A DNA stretch of 20,194 bases from Selenomonas sp. (GCF_024693525.1 NZ_JAILKR010000069.1:1-20194), one strand, 5' to 3'; shown: positions 1-6,733, counted from the stretch's first letter. The notes: a model not told the origin generated them from the letters alone. Numbers and translations: made by a program.

Positions 1-75
1 GTGCAGAAGGCATCGAAACCAAAGAAGTCGAAAGAGACTCAGTCTAAGGAGGAAAACAGTAATGCCAAAGATTAA
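1..75 (+). CDS. infC: Partial 3' end of translation initiation factor IF-3 (probable)
   Basis: Only the last codons could lie in the window. Frame 1 is open from the first base to a TAA at 73-75. It encodes a Lys/Glu-rich tail ending in E-E-N-S-N-A-K-D, similar in character to the low-complexity C-terminal tails of many IF-3 proteins, and it would overlap the start of rpmI by 14 bases. The assignment is mainly from context, because infC-rpmI-rplT is a widely conserved order. An alternative is frame 3, which ends at TAA 45-47 directly before the rpmI ribosome binding site. The window alone cannot decide between them. Confidence 0.35.
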   Translation: MQKASKPKKSKETQSKEENSNAKD

Positions 76-259
76 AACTCGCAGAGCTGCTGCAAAACGC
101 TTTACCGTAACGGGTAGTGGTGAATTCAAACGTAACAAGGCTTTCAAGAGCCATATCCTGGAGAAGAAATCTCCGAAACGCAAACGCAACCTGCGTAAAG
201 CTGCTCTTATCACGGCTGCTGATCATGGCCGCGTCAAGAGAATGCTTCCGTACGCATAA
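62..259 (+). CDS. rpmI: 50S ribosomal protein L35
   Basis: This 65-residue, strongly basic protein is L35 of the large ribosomal subunit. The N-terminus [14 protein letters not shown] and the central L-x-x-K-S-x-K-R-K-R-N-L-R segment are the family signature, and the length is exactly typical. The ATG at 62 follows a strong AAGGAGG ribosome binding site at 46-52, nine bases upstream. It lies 46 bases before rplT, so the two are cotranscribed, as in most bacteria. In Bacillus and E. coli this operon is feedback-controlled by L20 binding the leader. That leader would lie upstream of infC, outside this window. Confidence 0.96.
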   Translation: MPKIKTRRAAAKRFTVTGSGEFKRNKAFKSHILEKKSPKRKRNLRKAALITAADHGRVKRMLPYA

Positions 260-305
260 TCTGGTAACAGATAGATAGATTCGCATTATTTAGGAGGATG
301 AAAAC

Positions 306-659
306 ATGCCAAGAGTAAAAGTAGGCGTGACTGCACATAGACGTCATAAGAAAATCCTGAAGCTCGCTAAGGGCTACAAAGGTACGAAGAGCAAACAGTT
401 CAAAAAAGCTAACGAGACCGTAATGAAGGCTCTCTACTACGCACGTGCTGACCGTCGTGCGAAGAAGGGCGATTTCCGTCGTCTCTGGATTGCTCGTATC
501 AACGCTGCTGCACGCGTTAACGGTCTTTCCTACAGCCGTATGATTTGCGGCCTGACGAAAGCTGGCGTTGAGGTTAACCGCAAGATGCTGGCTGACCTGG
601 CAGTTTCCGACGAGAAAGCATTCGCTCAGCTCGTTGCTGTTGCTAAAGAGAACCTGTAA
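306..659 (+). CDS. rplT: 50S ribosomal protein L20
   Basis: This 117-residue basic protein is L20, which binds 23S rRNA early in large-subunit assembly and in many bacteria represses its own operon. The start [26 protein letters not shown] and the later [13 protein letters not shown] region are canonical, and the length fits the family. The ATG at 306 is preceded by AGGAGG at 292-297. It is the last gene of the infC-rpmI-rplT set, and a hairpin terminator follows 24 bases after the stop codon. Confidence 0.97.
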   Translation: MPRVKVGVTAHRRHKKILKLAKGYKGTKSKQFKKANETVMKALYYARADRRAKKGDFRRLWIARINAAARVNGLSYSRMICGLTKAGVEVNRKMLADLAVSDEKAFAQLVAVAKENL

Positions 660-683
660 TTAATAGGTTTGAAATGAAGATGC

Positions 684-722
684 AGGGTTGATGGAACCGT
701 TGGTTCTGTCAGCCCTTTTCTT
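684..722 (+). terminator. Rho-independent terminator after rplT
   Basis: A 14-bp stem (685-698 pairing with 702-715, two G-U pairs) closes a 3-base GTT loop and is followed by TTTT-C-TT. It cleanly ends the ribosomal-protein operon. The next gene begins only 18 bases later, so that gene depends on read-through or on an unseen promoter inside this gap. Confidence 0.9.
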
Positions 723-740
723 GTATTTGGAGGATAAAGC

Positions 741-1544
741 ATGGAGCAGAGAATCGATAGTCCTGCCAACAAAAAGGTGAAGCTGGCTGCCAGCCTCCAC
801 AATCGCAAACATCGCGACAAAGAGGGGCTGTTTATTGCCGAGGGGATTCGCTTGGTGGAAATGGCGGCAGCATCGGATTGGAATATCCGCTATGGGTTTT
901 ATACGCCGGAGCTCTTGAACCAGGCGCGGGGAAAAGAACTCTGTGCGACGCTTACCAACCGAGGCGTAAGCCTTTATGAACTGCCGGCTGCGGTTTACCA
1001 GAAAGCCAGTGCAACAGATACCCCTCAGGGAATTTTAGTCGTGGTAGAGCAAAAGAAAAGCCGCCTGGAAGAATTGGCGGCGGGAGAAAATCCTATCTAT
1101 GTAGTTCTCGATGGCGTGCAGGACCCAGGCAATGCTGGAACGATTATCCGTACAGCTGATGCGGTGGGAGCTGATGGCGTAATCCTGCTGAAGGGTTCCG
1201 TGGATGTATTTGGCGATAAGACAGTCCGCTCGACGATGGGGAGTTTGTTTCATCTGCCAGTCTGTACGGAGGCGACGACTGCGGAACTGCAGGAATTTTT
1301 GATAAGTCAAAATGTGACGCTTTATGCTACCGCGCTCGATGCCTCTGCTAAGCCGCACTTTGTCCAGGATTTTCGGCAGGGTTGTGCGATTGTATTCGGT
1401 AATGAAGGAAATGGCGTATCCGCTGAGCTTCTCCAAACGGCGGTGAAAACCTATATTCCCATGTATGGGGAAGCTGAGTCGCTCAATGTGGGTGTTTCGG
1501 CGGCTGTCGTTTTGTACGAAGCCGTAAGACAGCGAAAGTTTTAA
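741..1544 (+). CDS. SpoU/TrmH-family RNA 2'-O-methyltransferase (RlmB/TsnR-like)
   Basis: The 267-residue product has the two-part architecture of SpoU-type enzymes, which transfer a methyl group from S-adenosylmethionine to a ribose 2'-hydroxyl in rRNA or tRNA. An N-terminal substrate-binding domain (F-I-A-E-G-I-R-L-V-E at 31-40) precedes the knotted SPOUT domain. That domain carries motif 1 D-P-G-N-A-G-T-I-I-R-T-A (128-139), motif 2 I-V-F-G-N-E-G-N-G-V-S (217-227) and motif 3 I-P-M-Y-G-E-A-E-S-L-N-V-G-V-S (239-253). GGAGG at 729-733 supports the ATG. Its place just after rplT is common in Bacillota. The exact nucleotide modified cannot be read from the sequence. The stop codon overlaps the stop of the opposing gene. 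Confidence 0.92.
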   Translation: MEQRIDSPANKKVKLAASLHNRKHRDKEGLFIAEGIRLVEMAAASDWNIRYGFYTPELLNQARGKELCATLTNRGVSLYELPAAVYQKASATDTPQGILVVVEQKKSRLEELAAGENPIYVVLDGVQDPGNAGTIIRTADAVGADGVILLKGSVDVFGDKTVRSTMGSLFHLPVCTEATTAELQEFLISQNVTLYATALDASAKPHFVQDFRQGCAIVFGNEGNGVSAELLQTAVKTYIPMYGEAESLNVGVSAAVVLYEAVRQRKF

Positions 1545-2236
1545 GGCGCTTCCCAATAGTAGTAGACGCCGAGTTTGCCAGTTTTTACGCAAATAGATAA
1601 GTCCGTTTGACCGGTCAGCAATTCATTGCTAACGGCTTGGGGGAATTGTTGCGTTAAGGTCGCATCAGTCAGCGGCCAGCGGACATTGTTGATGGTCACG
1701 CCTGAGCAGCTTTCTGTGAAGGGGAGTAGGGAGATGGCCTTGGGAATGGTCGCGAAAGCCAGAGTTATGGATTGGTCTGGCTTGGCATAAATTAGGGCCT
1801 CAGATTCGTCAATCAGTGCACAGGGGATGTCGAGACTGGCACAGCTGAACATGGTGCTGTAGGCGTGGTCGAAACGTCCGCCAAAGGCACCGGTCACGAT
1901 GATGGCAGGGGCGCCTGCTTCAATCATCAGCTTTAGTGCCAGTTGCGTATCGGTGAAATCCTTGGCTACAGGATATTCTTTGAGGGAAACGCCAAGGTTT
2001 TTGGCCCAGTCCCAGGATTGGGGGCTGGCGCTGTCACCGTCGCCTAGCAGCACATCGGGGACAAGGTTTGCCTGCTGGCAGGTATCGATGCCGTGATCAG
2101 CAGCCCAGCAACGGTCGAATCCCCGCAATTGGGTGAGCCAGGATGTCGCAGGTGCCCGGCCTCCTGTGATGAGAAGCCAGGGGTTATTGCGAGCAGAATA
2201 GGAAGAATAGGATAACGATAATTGTGGAAATTCCAT
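1541..2236 (-). CDS. Thiamine pyrophosphokinase (thiamine diphosphokinase)-like protein
   Basis: This 231-residue protein matches the ThiN/TPK family, which transfers pyrophosphate from ATP to thiamine to make the cofactor thiamine diphosphate. Visible signatures are A-A-D-H-G-I-D (45-51), P-D-V-L-L-G-D-G-D-S (60-69), K-D-F-T-D-T-Q-L-A-L (92-101), G-A-F-G-G-R-F-D-H (116-124) and S-N-E (203-205). The acidic motifs bind Mg-ATP in characterised members. A possible GAGGT ribosome binding site lies upstream of the ATG at 2236. It is the only reverse-strand gene before the flagellin. It converges tail-to-tail on the methyltransferase with overlapping stop codons and no terminator between them. No thiamine riboswitch is visible upstream. 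Confidence 0.88.
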   Translation of the reverse strand: MEFPQLSLSYSSYSARNNPWLLITGGRAPATSWLTQLRGFDRCWAADHGIDTCQQANLVPDVLLGDGDSASPQSWDWAKNLGVSLKEYPVAKDFTDTQLALKLMIEAGAPAIIVTGAFGGRFDHAYSTMFSCASLDIPCALIDESEALIYAKPDQSITLAFATIPKAISLLPFTESCSGVTINNVRWPLTDATLTQQFPQAVSNELLTGQTDLSICVKTGKLGVYYYWEAP

Positions 2237-2273
2237 GAGAATACCTCGATACTAGCGTGGAATGGGAAATGAT

Positions 2274-2302
2274 TTTCGGTGAATGGATAAGTATGTTATA
2301 AT
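2274..2302 (+). promoter_or_regulatory. Extended -10 promoter for the UPF0173-miaA-hfq operon
   Basis: A perfect TATAAT at 2297-2302 is preceded by TG at the extended -10 position (TGTTATAAT from 2294). The -35 region 17 bases upstream (TTTCGG, 2274-2279) is poor, as is usual for extended -10 promoters. It lies in the divergent gap between the thiamine pyrophosphokinase-like gene and the hydrolase gene, about 65 bases before the latter's ATG. Confidence 0.6.
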
Positions 2303-2367
2303 AAGTTTATCGTGTATAGCATAGCACGTAAATTTTTAAGGAGCAACCAAAAGGGGACTGATACATT

Positions 2368-3042
2368 ATGGTAAAGTTCAAATATTATGGACATTCCTGT
2401 TTTTTGTTAGATGATGGACAGTACAAAGTGCTGGTTGATCCGTTTTTGACGGGAAATCCGAAAGCCACCATTAAGATGGAAGAGGTGGAGTGTGATTTCA
2501 TTTTGATTTCTCACGCGCATGGCGATCATTTGGGCGATGCACCGGAGATCGCGGGCCGCACGGGGGCAGAGCTGGTGAGCACGCCGGAAGTCCTCGGTGT
2601 ATGCGAGGCTCGGGTGCCGGGACTGAAGCAGCATCCGATGAATCTTGGCGGATCGATTCATCTGCCCTTCGGCAAGGTGCGCATGACTATGGCAAAGCAT
2701 AGTTCTGGCGTTGCGGGCGGCATTGCCTGCGGTTTTGTCATCTATATGGGCGGCCTGAAGATTTATTTTGCTGGCGATACGGCGCTCTTTGGCGATATGC
2801 AGATTATCGGTCGTAAGGACGAACTTGACTATGCGATCCTGCCAATCGGGGATAACTACACCATGGGCCTTGAGGATGCGGCCCTGGCTGCGCAGTGGTT
2901 AAATGCTCGTCATGTCATTCCGGTTCATTATAACACCTGGCCAATCATTAACCAAGATGTCAAGCATTATGCAGAGATTACTGAGGCGATGTCACGGGCG
3001 CAAGTTCATGTGGTTGACCCGGGCAGTGAGATTGAGCTTTAA
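2368..3042 (+). CDS. UPF0173 metal-dependent hydrolase (metallo-beta-lactamase fold)
   Basis: The 224-residue product is a small metallo-beta-lactamase-fold protein. It has the metal-binding signature H-A-H-G-D-H at 49-54, a second metal-ligand region A-G-D-T-A-L-F (135-141), and the UPF0173 markers G-D-N-Y-T-M-G (161-167) and H-V-I-P-V-H-Y-N-T (182-190). The start M-V-K-F-K-Y-Y-G-H-S-C-F is typical of the family, and the length (about 225) is standard. The physiological substrate of UPF0173 proteins is not established, so no reaction is assigned. Its TAA shares one base with the miaA ATG, so the two are translationally coupled. Confidence 0.92.
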   Translation: MVKFKYYGHSCFLLDDGQYKVLVDPFLTGNPKATIKMEEVECDFILISHAHGDHLGDAPEIAGRTGAELVSTPEVLGVCEARVPGLKQHPMNLGGSIHLPFGKVRMTMAKHSSGVAGGIACGFVIYMGGLKIYFAGDTALFGDMQIIGRKDELDYAILPIGDNYTMGLEDAALAAQWLNARHVIPVHYNTWPIINQDVKHYAEITEAMSRAQVHVVDPGSEIEL

Positions 3043-3983
3043 TGGCAAAAGATAAGTTACTGGTAATACTAGGGCCCACAGCTGTGGGGAAAACGGCTCT
3101 TTCGATTGAGTTGGCCAAACAATTGGATACGGAAATCATCTCCGGCGATTCCATGCTGGTGTACCGTGGCTTCGATATCGGGGCGGCGAAACCGAGCCTT
3201 GCCGAACGGCAGGGAATTGTCCATCACTTGGTGGACATTATGCCGCCGGATGAGAAATTCAACGTCACGGATTTTATCGAAGGGGCCCAGCCGATTATCC
3301 ATGAGCTCAATGAGCGGGGCAAAATCCCCATTTTGGCTGGTGGTACAGGACTCTACGTCAAGGCTCTGCTGGAAGGGTATCAGTTTAACGAAACCGCTGG
3401 TCATGAGGCGTATCGGCAAGAACTGCAGCAGCTAGGCGAACAAAATGGTCACGAGTTTGTCCACGCTATGCTGGCGAAGGTTAATCCCGAGGCGGCGGCA
3501 AGGCTTCATCCCAACGATTTTCGCCGCGTTGTCCGGGCGCTGGAAGTTGCCCATTTTGGCAACGAACGGATTTCCCAGAGCAAGGCGGCCGATAACGGCG
3601 AACTTTGTTACGATGTGCTGGTAATCGGCCTGGAACGGGAGCGGCAGGAGCTCTATAACCGCATCAATCGACGGGTGGAGCTCATGTTTGAAGCGGGTCT
3701 CGTGGAGGAAGTAGCGGGGCTGTTGGCGGCGGGCATAAACCGTGAGGAGCAGGCCATGAAGGGTATTGGCTACAAGGAGACAGCGGCGTATCTGGCTGGT
3801 GAAATGTCAAAGAGCGAGGCTTTAGCGCTCATACAGAAATCCACGCGCCATTTCGCCAAGCGCCAGCTGACCTGGTACCGGAAGATGCCCTATATCCATT
3901 GGTATGAGGTGGATGAGCTTAGCGAAGCGGAACTATTGGCAGATGTTTTGCAGGAGGTTGCAGGATTTTTTCCCGCAAGGTAG
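3042..3983 (+). CDS. miaA: tRNA dimethylallyltransferase MiaA
   Basis: MiaA transfers a dimethylallyl group to N6 of adenosine 37 in tRNAs reading codons that start with U, which stabilises codon-anticodon pairing. The 313-residue sequence has the P-loop G-P-T-A-V-G-K-T at 11-18 and S-G-D-S-M-L-V-Y-R-G-F-D-I-G-A-A-K-P (34-51). It also has the G-G-T-G-L-Y-V-K-A-L prenyl-acceptor region, R-R-V-V-R-A-L-E-V, A-M-K-G-I-G-Y-K-E and the C-terminal R-Q-L-T-W-Y-R-K. The length is normal. The first base of the ATG is the last base of the preceding TAA. hfq follows after 36 bases, and the miaA-hfq pairing is conserved across many bacteria. Confidence 0.96.
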   Translation: MAKDKLLVILGPTAVGKTALSIELAKQLDTEIISGDSMLVYRGFDIGAAKPSLAERQGIVHHLVDIMPPDEKFNVTDFIEGAQPIIHELNERGKIPILAGGTGLYVKALLEGYQFNETAGHEAYRQELQQLGEQNGHEFVHAMLAKVNPEAAARLHPNDFRRVVRALEVAHFGNERISQSKAADNGELCYDVLVIGLERERQELYNRINRRVELMFEAGLVEEVAGLLAAGINREEQAMKGIGYKETAAYLAGEMSKSEALALIQKSTRHFAKRQLTWYRKMPYIHWYEVDELSEAELLADVLQEVAGFFPAR

Positions 3984-4019
3984 AATTTATTACTAGAGAA
4001 CCATAATGGAGGGATTAAT

Positions 4020-4274
4020 ATGCCAGCAAAACCAACAATCAATCTGCAAGATAGTTTTTTGAATCAGGTCCGCAAGGAAAATGTTGCGGTAACGATTCAC
4101 CTCGTCAATGGCTTTCAGATTAAAGGCAACGTCAAGGGCTTTGATAACTTCACAGTCGTGCTTGATGTATCGGGGAAACAGCAGATGGTTTATAAACATG
4201 CGATTTCCACCATTACGCCGGTGCGTCCCGTAAGTGGCGTGTTCGGAGTTGAAAAACGCGAAGGCGAAGAATAA
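4020..4274 (+). CDS. hfq: RNA chaperone Hfq
   Basis: The 84-residue product is Hfq, the hexameric Sm-like protein that binds small RNAs and mRNAs. The Sm1 region [13 protein letters not shown] (8-20) leads into [23 protein letters not shown] (24-46). The Sm2 signature Y-K-H-A-I-S is at 58-63. The C-terminal tail is short and acidic, as in Gram-positive relatives and unlike the long enterobacterial tail. GGAGGG at 4008-4013 precedes the ATG. It is the last gene of the UPF0173-miaA-hfq unit, with a strong terminator 18 bases downstream. Confidence 0.97.
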   Translation: MPAKPTINLQDSFLNQVRKENVAVTIHLVNGFQIKGNVKGFDNFTVVLDVSGKQQMVYKHAISTITPVRPVSGVFGVEKREGEE

Positions 4275-4291
4275 GGAAGATAGATTACAGG

Positions 4292-4319
4292 AGGACCTTC
4301 CTTGCGGAAGGTCCTTTTT
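4292..4319 (+). terminator. Rho-independent terminator after hfq
   Basis: A perfect 9-bp stem (GGACCTTCC at 4293-4301 with GGAAGGTCC at 4306-4314) closes a TTGC loop and is followed by TTTTT at 4315-4319. It separates hfq from the dUTPase gene, whose ribosome binding site starts 20 bases later. Confidence 0.93.
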
Positions 4320-4338
4320 CGTGCCTGTCAGGATGCGC

Positions 4339-4348
4339 AGGAGGAAGG
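4339..4348 (+). promoter_or_regulatory. Ribosome binding site fixing the dUTPase start
   Basis: A purine-rich AGGAGGAAGG lies 8-12 bases before the ATG at 4357. The same frame is open back to 4234, but that extension would run through the hfq 3' end and the terminator hairpin and encodes no dUTPase-like sequence. The ATG at 4357 is therefore preferred. Confidence 0.75.
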
Positions 4349-4356
4349 ATAGTAAA

Positions 4357-4812
4357 ATGAAGACAAGAGGATTTGAATGCGTGTCGACGTGGCGGGATAA
4401 AAAGATTCACCTGCCCCAGCGCAAGACGGCGGCCAGTGCTGGCTATGATATTGAGGCTGGGGAAGATGCCCTGCTGACGCCGGGGGAGCTTACGATGGTT
4501 CCCACGGGGGTCAAGGCCTTTATGCAGCCCGATGAGGTGCTGATGATTCACATTCGTTCTAGCATGGCCGTCAAGCATCAGCTGGTGCTCATGAACAGCG
4601 TGGGAGTAGTGGATTCGGACTACTACAACAATGAAGACAACGAAGGCCATATCTTTATCGCCTTTTGGAACCGGGGGACGGAACCCGTTGCCATCAAGAA
4701 GGGGGAGCGCATTGCCCAGGGGATATTCCAGAAGTATCTGACGGCGGATGAAGATGAGGCAGGTAAGGGAGCTGCTCGTCAGGGTGGCTTTGGCTCGACG
4801 GGAAAGGCGTGA
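4357..4812 (+). CDS. dut: dUTP diphosphatase (trimeric dUTPase family)
   Basis: dUTPase hydrolyses dUTP to dUMP and pyrophosphate, keeping uracil out of DNA and feeding thymidylate synthesis. The 151-residue product shows all five motifs of the trimeric family: S-A-G-Y-D-I-E-A (27-34), R-S-S-M-A-V-K (67-73), G-V-V-D-S-D-Y-Y (83-90), G-E-R-I-A-Q (116-121) and the flexible C-terminal R-Q-G-G-F-G-S-T-G-K (141-150). After motif 3 there is a longer N-N-E-D-N-E-G-H loop where classic enzymes have D-Y-x-G. A similar loop occurs in other Firmicute and phage-type dUTPases, as far as I recall. The gene follows the hfq terminator with no clear promoter of its own, and its stop overlaps or abuts the rarA start region. 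Confidence 0.92.
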   Translation: MKTRGFECVSTWRDKKIHLPQRKTAASAGYDIEAGEDALLTPGELTMVPTGVKAFMQPDEVLMIHIRSSMAVKHQLVLMNSVGVVDSDYYNNEDNEGHIFIAFWNRGTEPVAIKKGERIAQGIFQKYLTADEDEAGKGAARQGGFGSTGKA

Positions 4813-4817
4813 GGAAA

Positions 4818-6191
4818 ATGGCAGAGGAAGGCATGGATTTGTTTGCAATGCCGGTTGACCAGTCAAATTTTGACAAGTCAAATGCTGACTGGTCAAGGGA
4901 TGGGGCCGTGCGTCCCTTTGAGCCTCTGGCCCAGCGCATGCGGCCGCGCAACTTCCAGGAGTTTATCGGCCAGCAGGAAGCCGTGGGGGCCGGCCGCTTC
5001 CTGCGGCAGATGATTGAACGGGATCAGATTTCTTCGATGATTCTCTATGGGCCGCCGGGCACGGGCAAGACGACGCTGGCCCAGATGATTGCGGGTATGA
5101 CTGGCAGTGCCTTTCGCAAGCTCAATGCTGTGGCCTCGGGGATTCAGGATATCCGCGCTATTGTTAAGGAGGCTGATGAACAGCGCAAATATTACCAAAA
5201 GCGAACCATCGTATTCATCGACGAGATTCATCGTTTCAACAAGAGTCAGCAGGATGTTTTGCTGCCCTATGTGGAAGATGGCCGCTTGATTTTAATCGGT
5301 GCGACCACGGAGAATCCCTTCTTTGAAGTCAATCATGCTTTGCTATCCCGCGTTCGCATCGTGCGGCTCTATCAGCTTACCGATGGCCAGTTGGTGAAAA
5401 TTTTGCGGCAGGCCCTGGCTGATACCGAACGAGGACTGGGGGGGCAGTCCCTTGAGGTGGCCGATGATGTCTTGCTGGGCATTGCCCAGCTGGCTGGTGG
5501 CGATGCCCGCATGGCGTTAAACATTCTGGAAGGGGCAGCGTCGATGCTGCCACCTAATGGTGGTACGGTTACGCTTGCGATGGTGCAGGAGATTTTGGGC
5601 CAGCGGGTTCAGCGCTATGACAAGAAGGGTGACAACCATTACGATACGGTGTCGGCCTTTATCAAGAGCATGCGCGGCAGTGACCCGGATGCGGCGCTGC
5701 ATTATCTGGCGCGCATGCTGGCCGCAGGGGAGGATGTCAAGTTCATTGCCCGACGGGTGGTCATTTGTGCATCGGAGGATGTGGGTAACGCGGACCCCAT
5801 GGCACTGGTTGTCGCCATGAACGCAGCGCAGGCCGTGCAGTTTGTCGGCATGCCGGAGGCGCGGATTGTGCTGGGGCAGGCCGTGACCTATATCGCCTCG
5901 GCGCCGAAAAGCAACGCGGCGTATATGGGAGTTGATGCGGCTTTGCAGGATGTTCGCAGCAAAAATTGTGGCGCGGTGCCGATGCATTTGCGGGATGCCC
6001 ATTATAAGGGAGCGGCTAAGCTGGGGCATGGCACGGAGTATATTTATCCCCACAGCTATCCGGATCATTTCACCAAGCAACAGTATCTGCCAAAGGAATT
6101 GGCCGGAGCGCATTATTATGAACCCACGGCGAACGGTACGGAAAAACGATTGGGGGAGTATCTCCATCGCTGCTGGCCAGAACGCTTTTGA
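4818..6191 (+). CDS. rarA: Replication-associated recombination protein RarA (MgsA), AAA+ ATPase
   Basis: RarA is a clamp-loader-like AAA+ ATPase acting at stalled replication forks. Counting from the ATG at 4818 (457 residues), Walker A G-P-P-G-T-G-K-T-T is at 78-86, Walker B V-F-I-D-E-I-H-R-F at 132-140, sensor 1 G-A-T-T-E-N-P at 161-167, and an L-L-S-R-V-R arginine-finger region near 175-180. The C-terminal helical and tetramerisation region contains A-S-E-D-V-G-N-A-D-P and C-A-P-K-S-N-A-like blocks. Starts are ambiguous: a GTG at 4809 overlaps the dut stop, ATG 4818 has a close GAGG, and ATG 4833 begins M-D-L-F like many homologues. Residues 13-27 form three tandem pentapeptides made by a 15-bp DNA repeat, inserted before the conserved R-P-F-E-P-L-A-Q-R-M-R-P. 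Confidence 0.95.
   Translation: MAEEGMDLFAMPVDQSNFDKSNADWSRDGAVRPFEPLAQRMRPRNFQEFIGQQEAVGAGRFLRQMIERDQISSMILYGPPGTGKTTLAQMIAGMTGSAFRKLNAVASGIQDIRAIVKEADEQRKYYQKRTIVFIDEIHRFNKSQQDVLLPYVEDGRLILIGATTENPFFEVNHALLSRVRIVRLYQLTDGQLVKILRQALADTERGLGGQSLEVADDVLLGIAQLAGGDARMALNILEGAASMLPPNGGTVTLAMVQEILGQRVQRYDKKGDNHYDTVSAFIKSMRGSDPDAALHYLARMLAAGEDVKFIARRVVICASEDVGNADPMALVVAMNAAQAVQFVGMPEARIVLGQAVTYIASAPKSNAAYMGVDAALQDVRSKNCGAVPMHLRDAHYKGAAKLGHGTEYIYPHSYPDHFTKQQYLPKELAGAHYYEPTANGTEKRLGEYLHRCWPERF
4855..4896 (+). repeat. Three tandem copies of a 15-bp palindromic coding repeat in rarA
   Basis: The 12-bp core TTGAC-NN-GTCAA occurs at 4855-4866 (spacer CA), 4870-4881 (spacer AA) and, with one changed base (C for the first T), 4885-4896 (spacer TG). 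The period is exactly 15 bp, so each unit adds five residues: V-D-Q-S-N, F-D-K-S-N, A-D-W-S-R. Each core is itself palindromic. The outer copies also pair with each other as an 11-bp inverted repeat (TTGACCAGTCA with TGACTGGTCAA). The same unit occurs twice in the flagellin gene. Confidence 0.9.
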
Positions 6192-6216
6192 CAGACGCAG
6201 AGGATTCTGTTATATT
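6188..6216 (+). promoter_or_regulatory. Near-consensus sigma-A promoter for iscR-like/nifS operon
   Basis: A perfect -35 TTGACA at 6188-6193 is followed after exactly 17 bases by TATATT at 6211-6216 (five of six consensus bases). The -35 overlaps the rarA stop codon TGA (6189-6191). It gives a leader of about 60 bases before the ATG at 6284. Confidence 0.85.
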
Positions 6217-6240
6217 GGTTGCATATAAATCTGACAAAAC

Positions 6241-6270
6241 TGCTCGGGATTCGTCAATTCCTAGGGAGCA
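6241..6270 (+). promoter_or_regulatory. Stem-loop in the leader of the iscR-like gene
   Basis: TGCTC (6241-6245) pairs with GAGCA (6266-6270). Inside it, GGGATT pairs with AATTCC around a CGTC loop (one G-U pair), leaving a short bulge on the 3' side. No T-run follows, so it does not look like a terminator. It may be an operator or an mRNA leader structure. Its function is unknown. Confidence 0.4.
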
Positions 6271-6283
6271 GATGAGGTGAACC

Positions 6284-6733
6284 ATGAAGATTTCAACTAA
6301 AGGACGATATAGTGTGACGGCTCTTTATGAACTGGCACTTCATTATGGCACCGGTCCGTTGCCGTTAAAAAATATAGCGCAAGGACAGGGCCTTTCCGAA
6401 AATTATCTGGAGCAGTTGATGTTGCCGCTGCGCCGGGCGGGGCTCGTCAAGAGCATTCGCGGAGCCCAGGGCGGGTACATGCTGGGCCGGGAGCCCAAAG
6501 ATATCACCATCGGCGAAATCATCACGACGGTGGAGGGGCCCATTGCGGTGGTGGACTGCCTGCTGGCAGAGGCCGGTGCTGAGGACCAGCCTTGTGAGCG
6601 CGCTTGTGCCTGCGTGACCCGCGGCATTTGGGAAAAGGTCTGCGACAGCATCAGTGAGGTGCTGGGCAGTATTACCCTCCAGACGCTGATGGATAACGAT
6701 AAGGGCAGCGACCATGTGGGGTGTGCGCGATGA
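6284..6733 (+). CDS. Rrf2-family transcriptional regulator (IscR-like)
   Basis: This 149-residue winged-helix protein begins M-K-I-S-T-K-G-R-Y and has the Rrf2 core: L-S-E-N-Y-L-E-Q-L (38-46), L-R-R-A-G-L-V-K-S-I-R-G-A-Q-G-G-Y (49-65) and E-G-P-I (84-87). Cysteines at 92, 104 and 110 match the Fe-S ligands of E. coli IscR (C92, C98, C104) if a six-residue insertion is allowed. Extra cysteines are at 108, 120 and 147. The residue matching the fourth ligand H107 is an arginine (R113). The gene is cotranscribed with a cysteine desulfurase through an ATGA overlap, so it probably senses Fe-S or cysteine status and controls this operon. A CymR-type role is the alternative, since the N-terminal half strongly resembles CymR. 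Confidence 0.9.
   Translation: MKISTKGRYSVTALYELALHYGTGPLPLKNIAQGQGLSENYLEQLMLPLRRAGLVKSIRGAQGGYMLGREPKDITIGEIITTVEGPIAVVDCLLAEAGAEDQPCERACACVTRGIWEKVCDSISEVLGSITLQTLMDNDKGSDHVGCAR

Noticed and set aside
1607..1618. A single TTGAC-CG-GTCAG site resembling the rarA/flagellin repeat core, inside the thiamine pyrophosphokinase-like gene.
   Set aside because: It is one isolated copy, with one mismatch, and is read in a different frame (L-T-G-Q) with no 15-bp neighbour. It is most likely chance and is not counted as a family member.
2237..2367. Possible thiamine (TPP) riboswitch upstream of the thiamine pyrophosphokinase-like gene.
   Set aside because: The divergent gap is short and is occupied by the promoter of the opposite operon. 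No conserved TPP-aptamer CUGAGA core was seen near the start of the reverse gene.
4234..4356. A longer frame extending the dUTPase by 41 residues upstream.
   Set aside because: It overlaps the hfq 3' end and a perfect terminator hairpin, has no dUTPase-like sequence, and a good ribosome binding site precedes the ATG at 4357.
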